Assembly: GCF_000332095.2 (NCBI RefSeq)
Contig: NZ_KI913949.1
Span: 2,484,602-2,548,601 of the forward strand
Reading direction: 5' to 3'
Length of the DNA stretch: 64,000 bases
From: Leptolyngbya sp. PCC 6406
GTDB lineage: Bacteria; Cyanobacteriota; Cyanobacteriia; Phormidesmidales; Phormidesmidaceae
The translations under genes were made by a program, and so were the position numbers. Below are positions 52,019 through 60,362 of the stretch, in pieces (the first letter of the stretch is position 1; the number at the start of each line of letters is the position of its first letter). Under the pieces are notes generated by a model. The model was not told the origin of the DNA, searched no databases, and saw only the letters and a list, made by a program, of their open reading frames with translations.

Positions 52019-55000
52019 CTATTTGAGGCTTGGGGTTTGGGAAGAGGCAGGATCTGCCGCCAGCGGGTCGGGGGAATCGTCCCTAAAGCGCCGAAACAGC
52101 CTGCCGATAGCGCTTTGGAATTGATCAACATAGGTAAAGAACACCGGCACGACGACCAGGGTCAGCAGTGTGGAGGTGGTAAAGCCGCCAATTACCGCGA
52201 TCGCCATAGGGCTGCGGGTCTCTCCCCCCGCCCCCAGTTCCAGGGCAATGGGGACCATCCCCGCCATGGTGGAGATAGAGGTCATGAGAATCGGGCGCAG
52301 CCGGGTAATACCTGCCTCCATCACCGCCTGCCGTCGAGACTTGCCCTCTGCCTTAGCAATCAGAGCATAGTCCACCAGCAAAATCGCATTCTTGGTCACC
52401 AGCCCCATCAGCAGCACAATCCCAATCAGGGCAAAGAGGCCCAGGGGCTTCTGGGTGATGAGCAGCCCCATCAAAGCACCGCCGATGGACAGGGGCAATG
52501 CCGCCATGATGGTCAGGGGGTAGAGAAAACTGTTGTAAAGCAACACCAGAACCGCATAGATCATCAACACGGCGGTGCCCAAGGCCAGTAAAAAACGGCT
52601 GAAGATATCCCGCATGATTTCCGCATCACCAGCGGGTTCCTGGGTGACGCCAGCAGGTAGGTTTTGGAAGGCAGGAAGGGTGTCCACCTCCGCCAGTCCC
52701 TGGCCTAAGGTAATGCCCTGGAGATTTGCACCGACAGAAACCTGACGCGCCCGATCAAAGCGATCAATTTGGGCCGGACCACTGCCAAAGTTGATATCCG
52801 CCACCGCCACCAGGGGCACCAAGCGCCCATCCTGGCTGGGAACTTTCAGTTGCTCTAGGGTATCAATCTGGTTGCGGTACACCGGGTCCAGTTGGACTCG
52901 GATGGGAATTTGGCGGTCGCCCAGGGTGAATTCCGCCAGATTGGCATCATTGTCTCCCAGGGTGGCGAGGAAGGCAGTGCGGGCAATGGCTTGCACCGAC
53001 ACCCCCAGATCCGAGGCCCGCAGCGGGTCGGGGCGAATCAAGAGTTCCGGCTGCACCAAACTGGCGCTGGAAGAGACCTCCACCAACCCCGGTACCTCCT
53101 GCATCTGGCGGGTGAGATCATTAGCTGCCCCCAACAGTGCCGTGGGATTCTCACTTTTCAAAATGATGGTCACATCTTTGCCAGAGCCCGATGCCCCTTG
53201 ACTCTGAAAACTAATGCGAGCCCCTGGAATGTCCTGAAAGATCTGGCGGGCCTGCTGCTCAAAGTCTCGCTGGGAGATGTCCCGTTCCGCCACGGGCTTC
53301 AGCAGAATGTAAACCGTGGCTCCATTGACACTGCCGTCGTCTCCGTCCGTGGAGAGAATATTCTGCACCGCTGGATTGGACTGCAAATTGGTGGCAAGGC
53401 GTTGCGTGACTCGGCGGGTGTCCGCCAGGGTGGAGCCGGGGGGAAGCTCCACCGTCACCGTGGACAACCCCGTGTCCCCTGACTCAAAGAGGCTGGTGGG
53501 TAGGTAAGGCACCAGCATCAGGCTACCGACAAAGAAGACCAAGGCGAGGGCAACCGTCGTGAGACGGTGACGGAGCCCCGCATTCAGCAGGGTTTGATAG
53601 GGTCGCCAGGATCGTCGAGGGCGGGTAGAGGTGTACCCCTGACCGTTATGCCCCTGACTCTGGTGACCATTGCCATTGCTGTAGTCAGGATCATAGCCAT
53701 CGAAGTCAGGTTGGAGGGCGGGCTTGGACTTGAGCAGATAGGCGGACATCATCGGCGTCATCAAGCGGGCCACTACCGTGGAGAAGACCGTCGCCGTGGC
53801 CACCGTCACCCCAAAGGGTTGAAAAAACTGACCGGGAATCCCTCCCATAAAGGCGACGGGGATAAACACCGCCACAATGGTTGCCGTGGTGGTCACCACC
53901 GCCAGCCCCACTTCTGCCGTCGAGTCTAGGGCCGCCTGGAAGGGGCGCTTGCCCATGCGGATGTGGCGTTCCACATTTTCAATTTCTACGATCGCATCAT
54001 CCACCAAGTTTCCCACCGCCAGGGTCAGGGCCAGCAGCGTCATGCTGTTGAGGGTGTAGCCGAGGCGATCAAGGACCAAAAAGGTGGGGATGATGGACAG
54101 GGGCAGGGCGGTCGCCGTGATCAAGGTGGCGCGCCAGTCCCGGAGAAATACCCCGACCACCACCACTGCTAGCACACAGCCTAGAATCAGCGCATCGATG
54201 GAAGACTGGTAGGAGTCTCGGATCTCGGTGGCGCGGGTGAAAATGAGCTGAAATTCAATGTCCTCCGGCAGGGACTCTGCCAATTTCGCCACCTCTGCCG
54301 TCACCCCCTCCTCTACGGATACGAGGACACTGCCGGTACTGCGCCGCACCGAAAAGGCCACTACGGGCTGATTGTTGAAGTAGGCGGCTTGGCGGATCTC
54401 GCGGAAACTGCCGTCTACGGTGCCCAGGGTGTTCAGCGGGACCGTAGCGCCACTGGCAAGCTGAATCGGATAGCTGGCGAGGGCTTCTACGGTGGGGGCA
54501 CTGCCCAGGGTCCGCACTCCTTGCTCCTGTTGGCCCACGGTGGCACGGCCACTGGGCAGGTTGATATTAAAGGCGCGGATCTGGTCATTGACTTGGGTGG
54601 CGGTAATGCCTAGGGCGTCAAGCTGGCGGGGATCGAGATCCACCCGCACCTCTGGATCTACGCCGCCGATGCGATCGACTTGGGCTACGCCGGGGACGGC
54701 CAGGATGGCGCGGCTGATGGTGCGATCGACTAAGTCGCTGAGCTCTTCGACTGATCGCTGATTGGAGGTGACGGCGTAGGTGAGGATGGGGCCACCACCG
54801 AAGTCGAGGCGACGCACTACTGGATCCTGAGCCCCAGCGGGTAGGTCGGACCGGATACGCGCGATCGCATCTCGCACATCATTCATAGCCCGGTCGGTAT
54901 CCGTACCCAGGGTGAAGTTAATCACCGTTGTCGAGGAGCCGTCGGTGATAGTGGAGCGCAATTCATCAATGTTTCCCAATCCCGCCACCGCATCTTCCAC

Positions 55001-55204
55001 TGGTTTGGTAACCTGGGTTTCCAACTCCTGCGGCCCCGCACCACTCTGGTTTACCGTCACAATCACCGCCGGGATGTCGATATTGGGATTTTGATCCACC
55101 CCCAACTGGCCAAAGGACACCAATCCCGCCAGGGTCAGGACCAGGAATAGCACCAGGGTGGGAATCGGACGACGGATGGACCAGCCGGAGATGTTCAAGG
55201 ACAT
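52019..55204 (-). CDS. RND efflux transporter (AcrB-type), orphan
   Basis: The 1061-aa product is read from the ATG at 55204 (MSLNISGWSIRRP); the frame upstream of it is non-conserved sequence. It has the RND layout: TM1 (~17-36), a large periplasmic loop (~37-330) with SGAGPQELETQVTKPVEDAV, TM2-6 with the proton-relay segment GNLVDDAIVEIENVERHI, a second large loop, and TM7-12 ending GLVTKNAILLVDYALIAK and a short tail. It exports hydrophobic or cationic compounds by proton antiport. No membrane-fusion or outer-membrane-factor gene is adjacent, so these must be encoded elsewhere. Confidence 0.95.
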   Translation of the reverse strand: MSLNISGWSIRRPIPTLVLFLVLTLAGLVSFGQLGVDQNPNIDIPAVIVTVNQSGAGPQELETQVTKPVEDAVAGLGNIDELRSTITDGSSTTVINFTLGTDTDRAMNDVRDAIARIRSDLPAGAQDPVVRRLDFGGGPILTYAVTSNQRSVEELSDLVDRTISRAILAVPGVAQVDRIGGVDPEVRVDLDPRQLDALGITATQVNDQIRAFNINLPSGRATVGQQEQGVRTLGSAPTVEALASYPIQLASGATVPLNTLGTVDGSFREIRQAAYFNNQPVVAFSVRRSTGSVLVSVEEGVTAEVAKLAESLPEDIEFQLIFTRATEIRDSYQSSIDALILGCVLAVVVVGVFLRDWRATLITATALPLSIIPTFLVLDRLGYTLNSMTLLALTLAVGNLVDDAIVEIENVERHIRMGKRPFQAALDSTAEVGLAVVTTTATIVAVFIPVAFMGGIPGQFFQPFGVTVATATVFSTVVARLMTPMMSAYLLKSKPALQPDFDGYDPDYSNGNGHQSQGHNGQGYTSTRPRRSWRPYQTLLNAGLRHRLTTVALALVFFVGSLMLVPYLPTSLFESGDTGLSTVTVELPPGSTLADTRRVTQRLATNLQSNPAVQNILSTDGDDGSVNGATVYILLKPVAERDISQRDFEQQARQIFQDIPGARISFQSQGASGSGKDVTIILKSENPTALLGAANDLTRQMQEVPGLVEVSSSASLVQPELLIRPDPLRASDLGVSVQAIARTAFLATLGDNDANLAEFTLGDRQIPIRVQLDPVYRNQIDTLEQLKVPSQDGRLVPLVAVADINFGSGPAQIDRFDRARQVSVGANLQGITLGQGLAEVDTLPAFQNLPAGVTQEPAGDAEIMRDIFSRFLLALGTAVLMIYAVLVLLYNSFLYPLTIMAALPLSIGGALMGLLITQKPLGLFALIGIVLLMGLVTKNAILLVDYALIAKAEGKSRRQAVMEAGITRLRPILMTSISTMAGMVPIALELGAGGETRSPMAIAVIGGFTTSTLLTLVVVPVFFTYVDQFQSAIGRLFRRFRDDSPDPLAADPASSQTPSLK

Positions 55205-55422
55205 GAGGGGTGGGGGATGGGTGGGTGGGGGATGGTGACAGAAAGTTTTGAGTTTTGAATTACATGTCTTGTAGGGGCGCGGTTTCCGCACCCAAGGCAG
55301 GGGGTGACAGGTGACAGGGAAGGACCGTAGGGGTGGGTTTTGCCAGCCCATTCCTGAATCACTCACCCAATCCCGGCTAAACCCGCCCTAACGGTAGTGG
55401 GATGGTATTTAATTGCCCGTCC

Positions 55423-56889
55423 TTAACGTCCTAAAAGATTCTCAGCAAGCTGCTTTTTGCTCAAATGGCCCAGGATTTGCATGGCCTGATCCACCTTCTC
55501 TGAACAGACTACAGCTGTATTCAGGCGGAAGCAGTTGCTATAACATTGCCCTGATGCCGAGAACATTACCCCAGGGGCAATAGCAATGTAGTGTTCAAGG
55601 GCTTTGTGATATAGCCGGAGGGCATCAAACCCCTGGGGCAGCTCCAACCACAGTACATGCCCTCCTGTGGGGCGAGTGACACAGGTTTCGGCGGGAAAAT
55701 AATCGTAAATGGCCTGGAGCATTTGGGCAGTTTGGTCTTGGTAGGCACGTCGTAATTGACGCAGGTGGCGATCGTAGCCGCCATTGGCGAGAAAGGCTGC
55801 CACCGTCAGTTGGGGAACCATGGCATTGCTGCCATTCAAAATCGATTTCATCCGCGACACTTCGGCATGGTAGCGCCCCCCAATGCACCAGCCAACCCGT
55901 AATCCCGGTGACAGGGTTTTACTGACCGAAGCGCAGTACAGAACTCGGTTTTCTGTGTCAAAGGCTTTGATGGCCTTAGGGCGAGGGCCAGCAAAGTATA
56001 GATCACCGTACACATCGTCCTCAATCAGGGGAATATCGTACTGATTGAGCAGGGCGACCAAACGCTTTTTCTGGGTATCGTCCATGCAACTGCCGAGGGG
56101 ATTACTAAAGTTGGACACCAGAAAACACAGTTTGACTTCTCCCGTTTGTAGCGCTTCTGCTAGATGGGACAAACTGATTCCGTCGCGGGGGTGGGTGGGC
56201 AGGGTCAGGGCTTTGAGTCCTAAGGATTTCAGGGCTTCTAGAACTGCAAAGTAGGTGGGGGATTCGATCACGACGGTATCCCCTGGTTGGGTCAAGGCTT
56301 TGAGGCAGAGGTAAATCGCCTCGGTGGCCCCATTGGTGATCACCATCTGGTCGGGGGGCACTGAGCAGCCCGCATCTAACATACGTTTGGCAAACTCTGT
56401 CCGCAGTTCTGGGCAACCCAGGGGCATTCCGTAGGAGTGGGCTACGGTGGAATGCTCCCGCATTATCTTGCCCATGAGTCGATTCAACTGGGCCAGGGGC
56501 AACAGTTCCAGGGCGGGCAAGGCAGCCCCTAGTTGAACTAAGGTGCGATCGCGCATGGCGCTGATCACCTGAAAGGCTAAAGAAATGTCGATATCACAAG
56601 CTTGACGGGGCGGGGCGGTGGCGGCGGGTTCCTGGGGCAAACTCAAGGCCGTTGCCTTGACGTAATACCCCGACTGGGGCCGTGCGGAAATTAACCCCCG
56701 GTCTTCCAAGAGCCGATAGGCTTCCATCACGGTGGAGGTACTAACGGATAATTGCGATCGCAGTTTCCGCACCGAAGGTAGCCGATCTCCTGGTTTCAGC
56801 GTGCCATCTAGAATCAACCGTTGCAGACGCTCAGCTACTTGTTCGTAGAGGACTTGATTGGGAGCCAAAGTAATGGGGAGGAGGGCCAT
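55423..56889 (-). CDS. MocR-type regulator (GntR helix-turn-helix fused to aminotransferase)
   Basis: The 488-aa protein has an N-terminal GntR wing-helix (residues ~10-75: VLYEQVAERLQRLILDGTLK, RLPSVRKLRSQLSVSTSTVM). A linker leads to a fold-type-I aminotransferase domain (~110-480) with the PLP Lys in CASVSKTLSPGLRVGW and VSNFSNPLG. MocR proteins use PLP as effector or cofactor for gene control (for example of vitamin B6, GABA or taurine genes). Same strand as the RND gene but with a 218-bp gap. Confidence 0.94.
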   Translation of the reverse strand: MALLPITLAPNQVLYEQVAERLQRLILDGTLKPGDRLPSVRKLRSQLSVSTSTVMEAYRLLEDRGLISARPQSGYYVKATALSLPQEPAATAPPRQACDIDISLAFQVISAMRDRTLVQLGAALPALELLPLAQLNRLMGKIMREHSTVAHSYGMPLGCPELRTEFAKRMLDAGCSVPPDQMVITNGATEAIYLCLKALTQPGDTVVIESPTYFAVLEALKSLGLKALTLPTHPRDGISLSHLAEALQTGEVKLCFLVSNFSNPLGSCMDDTQKKRLVALLNQYDIPLIEDDVYGDLYFAGPRPKAIKAFDTENRVLYCASVSKTLSPGLRVGWCIGGRYHAEVSRMKSILNGSNAMVPQLTVAAFLANGGYDRHLRQLRRAYQDQTAQMLQAIYDYFPAETCVTRPTGGHVLWLELPQGFDALRLYHKALEHYIAIAPGVMFSASGQCYSNCFRLNTAVVCSEKVDQAMQILGHLSKKQLAENLLGR

Positions 56890-57415
56890 GGGGGAGTGGG
56901 GTGATGGGGTGATGGGGTGATGGGGTGATGGGGTGATGGGGTGGGGGGAATTTTGAGTTTTGAGTTTTGAATGGATGGAATGTCTCGTAGGGGCGGGTTT
57001 AGCCGGGATTGGGTGGGTGGTTCAGGAATGGGCTGGCAAAACCCGCCCTGCCCCGTACCGGGTAATCCAGTCGTTTCGTTTCGTTTTGAATTGAATTGAT
57101 CCCGTAGGGGCGCGGTTTCCGCGCCCAATGCAGGATGTCGCCGTAGGGGCGCGGAAACCGCGCCCAATGCAGGGGGTGACAGGTGACAGGGAAGAGCCGC
57201 AGGGGCGAATTTGGCGCGTAATCGGTGAACTGTCCCCTAAAACTGCTTCCTTAGGAGAACAGTTAAGCGGGCCTAAGACCAGAACAGTTGATTAAATCCC
57301 AACTGTTACCAACACAATTTACCCTAACTGCCTCTGTTCGGGTAGGGAATTATTGGAGAGAATTGCCATAGGCCGAATCGATTCGTGCCGTCCTTATCTT
57401 TCAGAGGATGGCTCC
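56890..57415. repeat. Intergenic region with tandem 8-mer and 39-bp repeats
   Basis: Five tandem TGATGGGG units fill 56902-56941. Around 57104-57172 are two 39-bp units with inverted GGGGCGCGGTTTCCGCGCCC cores. Related single units lie at ~55270 and 56985. They match the 39-bp units at 62103-62214. No gene is seen. Confidence 0.8.
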
Positions 57416-57718
57416 ATGAAACCCAACGCTCTCTACGCTCAACTCGAACTCATCCCGGCGGATTATGACCAACCGGATCACAGTAACGATCGCTCTGTCA
57501 ATCCGGTGTGGGATGCTGCCAAGCAACGGCTGGGCCAAGCAGGCCGATCCCTGCTGACCTCTCTATGTGGCTCTAGAGAACCGCGCATTTCTGTGGGGCG
57601 CGATCGCCAGGGACAGCCCCTATTCATTGCCTACGATCCTGTGGATCAGGTCCGGCACACCTTTCACACCGAGCAAGATCTACGGATCTGGCTTGACCAG
57701 CGCTATTACCAATCCTAG
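57416..57718 (+). CDS. Small conserved cyanobacterial protein
   Basis: The 100-aa product starts at the ATG at 57416, 9 nt after an AGAGG; the frame continues upstream to 57353, but the ribosome site and the onset of regular coding favour the later start. It is rich in charged and aromatic residues, with no membrane part. The C-terminal part (ISVGRDRQGQPLFIAYDPVD, EQDLRIWLDQRY) looks like a small beta-alpha domain. I recognise no named family. It ends 36 bp before the LysE-like gene on the same strand. Confidence 0.7.
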   Translation: MKPNALYAQLELIPADYDQPDHSNDRSVNPVWDAAKQRLGQAGRSLLTSLCGSREPRISVGRDRQGQPLFIAYDPVDQVRHTFHTEQDLRIWLDQRYYQS

Positions 57719-57754
57719 CGCCGGCCCCAGTCGTTGCACATCCATAGGCTCTTG

Positions 57755-58507
57755 ATGCAAAGTACGATCACCCTCGGCAGTACCCTGGCACTCTTCAGTG
57801 CCATGGCTGTCCTGGCCGCTATCCCCAGCGTCAGCGTCTTGATGGTGACCACTCGATCCGCCACGTTGGGGCTAAGCCATGGGGTCTGCACTGCCCTGGG
57901 CATTGTCGCAGGGGATCTGGTGTTTATTGGGATTGCCCTGGGGGGCTTATCGCTTGTGGCCCATAGCCTGGGCGATTTGGCTATCCCGATCCAATTTCTG
58001 ATCCGATATGGGGGAGGGTTCTATCTAATCGTTCTGGGGGTTGGCCTGATTCGATCAGGGGCTAACCCGATTGGCCTAAAGACCCATCAAAAATCCAGCT
58101 CTCAAAGATCCGGTGATCTGAGATCTGGCTCTCGGGGATCTGATCCTCAACTGTCCAATGCTCTGGGCTCCGGGGATCGAGGATCTGGCACTCAGGATTC
58201 TAATGCCCAGGACTCTGCCCTTTTGTCCAGCTTTTTGGCAGGTCTATCTATTACCTTGGCGGATCAAAAGGCCACATTGTTTTATCTGGGCTTTCTCCCT
58301 ACTTTTGTTGATGGGGACACCGTATCTCGACTGGATGGGGCCATTATCATGACCACGGCCATTGGGGCAGTGGGGGGAGTGAAGCTGATCTATGCGGTGA
58401 TGGCCCATCGCGTCAGTGGTTGGATTAATCTAAAACTGCGGCGGAGAATGACTGCGATTGTAGGTACCGGACTCATCCTCATCGGCCTCTGGCGCTGTCT
58501 ATTTTGA
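57755..58507 (+). CDS. LysE-family amino-acid exporter with a Ser/Gly-rich inserted loop
   Basis: The 250-aa product is read from the ATG at 57755; a TTG exists 7 codons earlier. It has five to six membrane helices: LALFSAMAVLAAIPSVSV (TM1), TALGIVAGDLVFIGIAL (TM2), YGGGFYLIVLGVGLI (TM3), then TM4-6 after the loop, ending IVGTGLILIGLWRCLF. This is the LysE/RhtB pattern of amino-acid or threonine export. Between TM3 and TM4 lies a ~45-residue loop (GDLRSGSRGSDP-type) encoded by degenerate GGATCTG repeats, absent from typical family members. Confidence 0.85.
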   Translation: MQSTITLGSTLALFSAMAVLAAIPSVSVLMVTTRSATLGLSHGVCTALGIVAGDLVFIGIALGGLSLVAHSLGDLAIPIQFLIRYGGGFYLIVLGVGLIRSGANPIGLKTHQKSSSQRSGDLRSGSRGSDPQLSNALGSGDRGSGTQDSNAQDSALLSSFLAGLSITLADQKATLFYLGFLPTFVDGDTVSRLDGAIIMTTAIGAVGGVKLIYAVMAHRVSGWINLKLRRRMTAIVGTGLILIGLWRCLF

Positions 58508-58510
58508 CAA

Positions 58511-58636
58511 TACCTTCGCCATTGGTCTGGAACGCTTGCATAGAGGGGCTTTCAAGTTGACATGACCTAAAAGCCTTGCGAATTAAGAGATTGAATCCTT
58601 TTACGAAGCCCTGATTCCCCAATTTTGGCGAAGGTA
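58511..58636. mobile_element. Probable MITE with TACCTTCGCCA ends
   Basis: The 126-bp element lies between inverted repeats TACCTTCGCCA (58511-58521) and TGGCGAAGGTA (58626-58636). It sits directly after the LysE gene stop and before the OsmC leader. No duplicated target seen. Confidence 0.5.
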
Positions 58637-58669
58637 CTGTTTTGAGGCAGCAGGTTTGAAGCGGCAGGC

Positions 58670-58717
58670 ATGACCCAGAACCATCACTATCCCGTACAGA
58701 GGCGGCGGCAGGTATGA
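58670..58717 (+). CDS. 15-codon leader ORF created by a 44-bp duplication upstream of osmC
   Basis: The first copy of a 44-bp tandem duplication carries the same start region as the OsmC gene (ATGACCCAGAACCATCACTA). Because 44 is not a multiple of three it runs out of frame as MTQNHHYPVQRRRQV. It then stops at TGA 58715-58717, overlapping the OsmC start as ATGA. It could couple translation of osmC to that of the leader. Confidence 0.5.
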   Translation: MTQNHHYPVQRRRQV

Positions 58718-59193
58718 CCCAGAACCATCACTATCCTGTGCAAATCCTGTGGACAGGCAACCGGGGGCAAGGGACTTCCCACTATCGCGACTATGATCGC
58801 AGCCATGAAATTCTGATCGAAGGTAAGCCCACCATTTTGGGCTCCTCTGATCCTACTTTTCGAGGGGATGCCCACCGCCACAACCCAGAGGAAATGCTGG
58901 TGGCCTCCTTGTCCGCCTGCCACATGCTCTGGTACCTCCATCTCTGTGCCACCTCTTCGGTGGTAGTCACCCATTATCTCGACCGGGCTATCGGCACCAT
59001 GGTAGAAACCCCAGAGGGCGGCGGACACTTTAGCAAAGTTGTGCTTCAGCCCGTAGTCACTATTACCGCTACCAGTGATCCCATCAAGGCCAAAGCCTTG
59101 CATAGTCAAGCCCATCACCTTTGCTTCATTGCCAATTCGGTCAATTTTCCTGTGGACTGCGAGCCTCTGATCCAGGCTGATCATCCAGATTAG
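58714..59193 (+). CDS. OsmC-family peroxide-resistance-like protein
   Basis: The 159-aa protein follows the OsmC/Ohr fold: a beta-rich N-terminus, then HNPEEMLVASLSACHMLWYL with the first conserved Cys, and a C-terminal part ending VNFPVDCEPLIQ with the second. The two Cys form the redox pair that reduces organic hydroperoxides in Ohr/OsmC proteins. Cytoplasmic. The start is the second of two tandem copies of the same initiation region; it was chosen because only this copy is in frame. Confidence 0.9.
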   Translation: MTQNHHYPVQILWTGNRGQGTSHYRDYDRSHEILIEGKPTILGSSDPTFRGDAHRHNPEEMLVASLSACHMLWYLHLCATSSVVVTHYLDRAIGTMVETPEGGGHFSKVVLQPVVTITATSDPIKAKALHSQAHHLCFIANSVNFPVDCEPLIQADHPD

Positions 59194-59285
59194 GGACTCG
59201 CAAGAAAATAAGGTACTAATTGCCACCTTGCCTATTGGTGCATTGCTTCGTGTTTCGCAAGCGACATAAAAGGCGAAGCCGCGCC

Positions 59286-59349
59286 TTAGCGCTATGCACC
59301 CTACCAGTGCTCAACGGTTCCGGTACTTTATTTAGACGCACGTCCCTTA
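59286..59349. repeat. 64-bp repeat, identical to 51663-51726
   Basis: Same sequence and orientation as the repeat near the tRNA gene. It is preceded by GGCGAAGCCGCGCC and a TTGGTGCATTGCTTCG-type inverted motif at 59234-59250, which recurs at 59410-59450. Confidence 0.8.
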
Positions 59350-59358
59350 AGCCCCCTC

Positions 59359-59501
59359 CTAGTGCTCTGTCAGCCCTGATTTTGTGGGTATGACTGTTCT
59401 TGGCATGACACCTTACGGTGCATTGCTTCGCGTGGGCGAAGCCACGCCTTAGCGTTATGCACCCTACGGCACTCACAAAGGTAAAGTTGACAGACCACTA
59501 G
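59359..59501. mobile_element. MITE-G with CTAGTG-TCTGTCA ends
   Basis: The 143-bp element has ends CTAGTGCTCTGTCAG and (reverse complement) CTAGTGGTCTGTCAA. It contains an inner inverted repeat GCTTCGCGTGGGCGAAGC. One end recurs at 47750-47764. Confidence 0.7.
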
Positions 59502-59561
59502 ACTGCTATGGAACTAACAGAGGTAATTCCCTGGGGCCGTACCTTAGCCGAATATTAGTGG

Positions 59562-59980
59562 ATGTTTGATCTCTCTGAGGCTGACTTGGAGGCTGAAATT
59601 CTGGGCTGTGGCGATGGCCCCGCCAGCTTCAATGCTGAAATGACGGCCCTGGGGCGATCAGTGATTTCAGTAGATCCGATCTATCAATTTTCCACCCAGC
59701 AAATTCGGCAGCGGATTGAGGCCGTCTACCATCCCGTTATTTCCCAGGTGAAGCACAACGCCCATCGCTACGTCTGGAAAACCTTTCGGGATGCCGATGC
59801 CCTAGGACAGGCCCGCCTCCAGGCCATGGAGCAGTTTCTAGGGGACTACGACCAGGGTAAGGTGGCAGGGCGTTATCGACCCGAGGCATTATTGCCCAGA
59901 TCCAAACCGTTCCCTATGAGTTTCAAAAAGGGGGCAACCAAATGCTATGCCTGACCCGCTGTAGTAGCACTGTGGCATGA
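59562..59980 (+). pseudogene. SAM-dependent methyltransferase with internal deletion
   Basis: The frame from 59562 reads MFDLSEADLEAEILGCGDGP (SAM-binding GCGDGPASFN) up to AGRYRPE. A second frame then carries the expected far C-terminus AQIQTVPYEFQKGGNQMLCL and stops at 59978-59980. The methyltransferase middle part (about 60-100 residues) is missing at a junction near 59885-59895, which also shifts the frame. The SAM-binding N-terminus remains, but the product cannot be complete. Confidence 0.7.
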
Positions 59981-60012
59981 ATTACCAGATACGGCTCATA
60001 CTCAGGACGAAA

Positions 60013-60158
60013 CTAGTACTGTGCGGCGTAAATACTCTGACCGTTTCATCGTGGCACACCTCGGCCCCTCACCCTAGTCCTCTCTCAAGGGGAGAGGGGA
60101 CCGGAAAATGTTGAGCTGGCGCGGCAATAGTGGACTGATTTACGTCCTGCGGTACTAG
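60013..60158. mobile_element. MITE-A, copy 4
   Basis: The 146-bp element has ends CTAGTACTGTGCGGCGTAAA and (reverse complement) CTAGTACCGCAGGACGTAAA. It is in the reverse orientation to copies 2 and 3. The rest of the gap to 60362 shows no gene. Confidence 0.9.
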
Positions 60159-60362
60159 GCATTACCTCACCGCAATCAACCGCATCCGGCGACCGTTCTT
60201 GGGTTTGTATGTTGCAGTTACGATCGCGTTTGCAACCTAACTACTGGGTCTATCGGGAATGGGCTCAGATGAAATTGAGGATCCAGAGGCCCATAGATTA
60301 TGGCCTATTTCATCATGAATTCTCTGGTGGCGTTCTTCGTATCTGCTTCAAACCCGAACTCG

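Noticed and set aside
56902-56941. Tandem TGATGGGG array considered as a CRISPR or regulatory array
   Set aside because: Pure 8-bp tandem repeat with no spacers.
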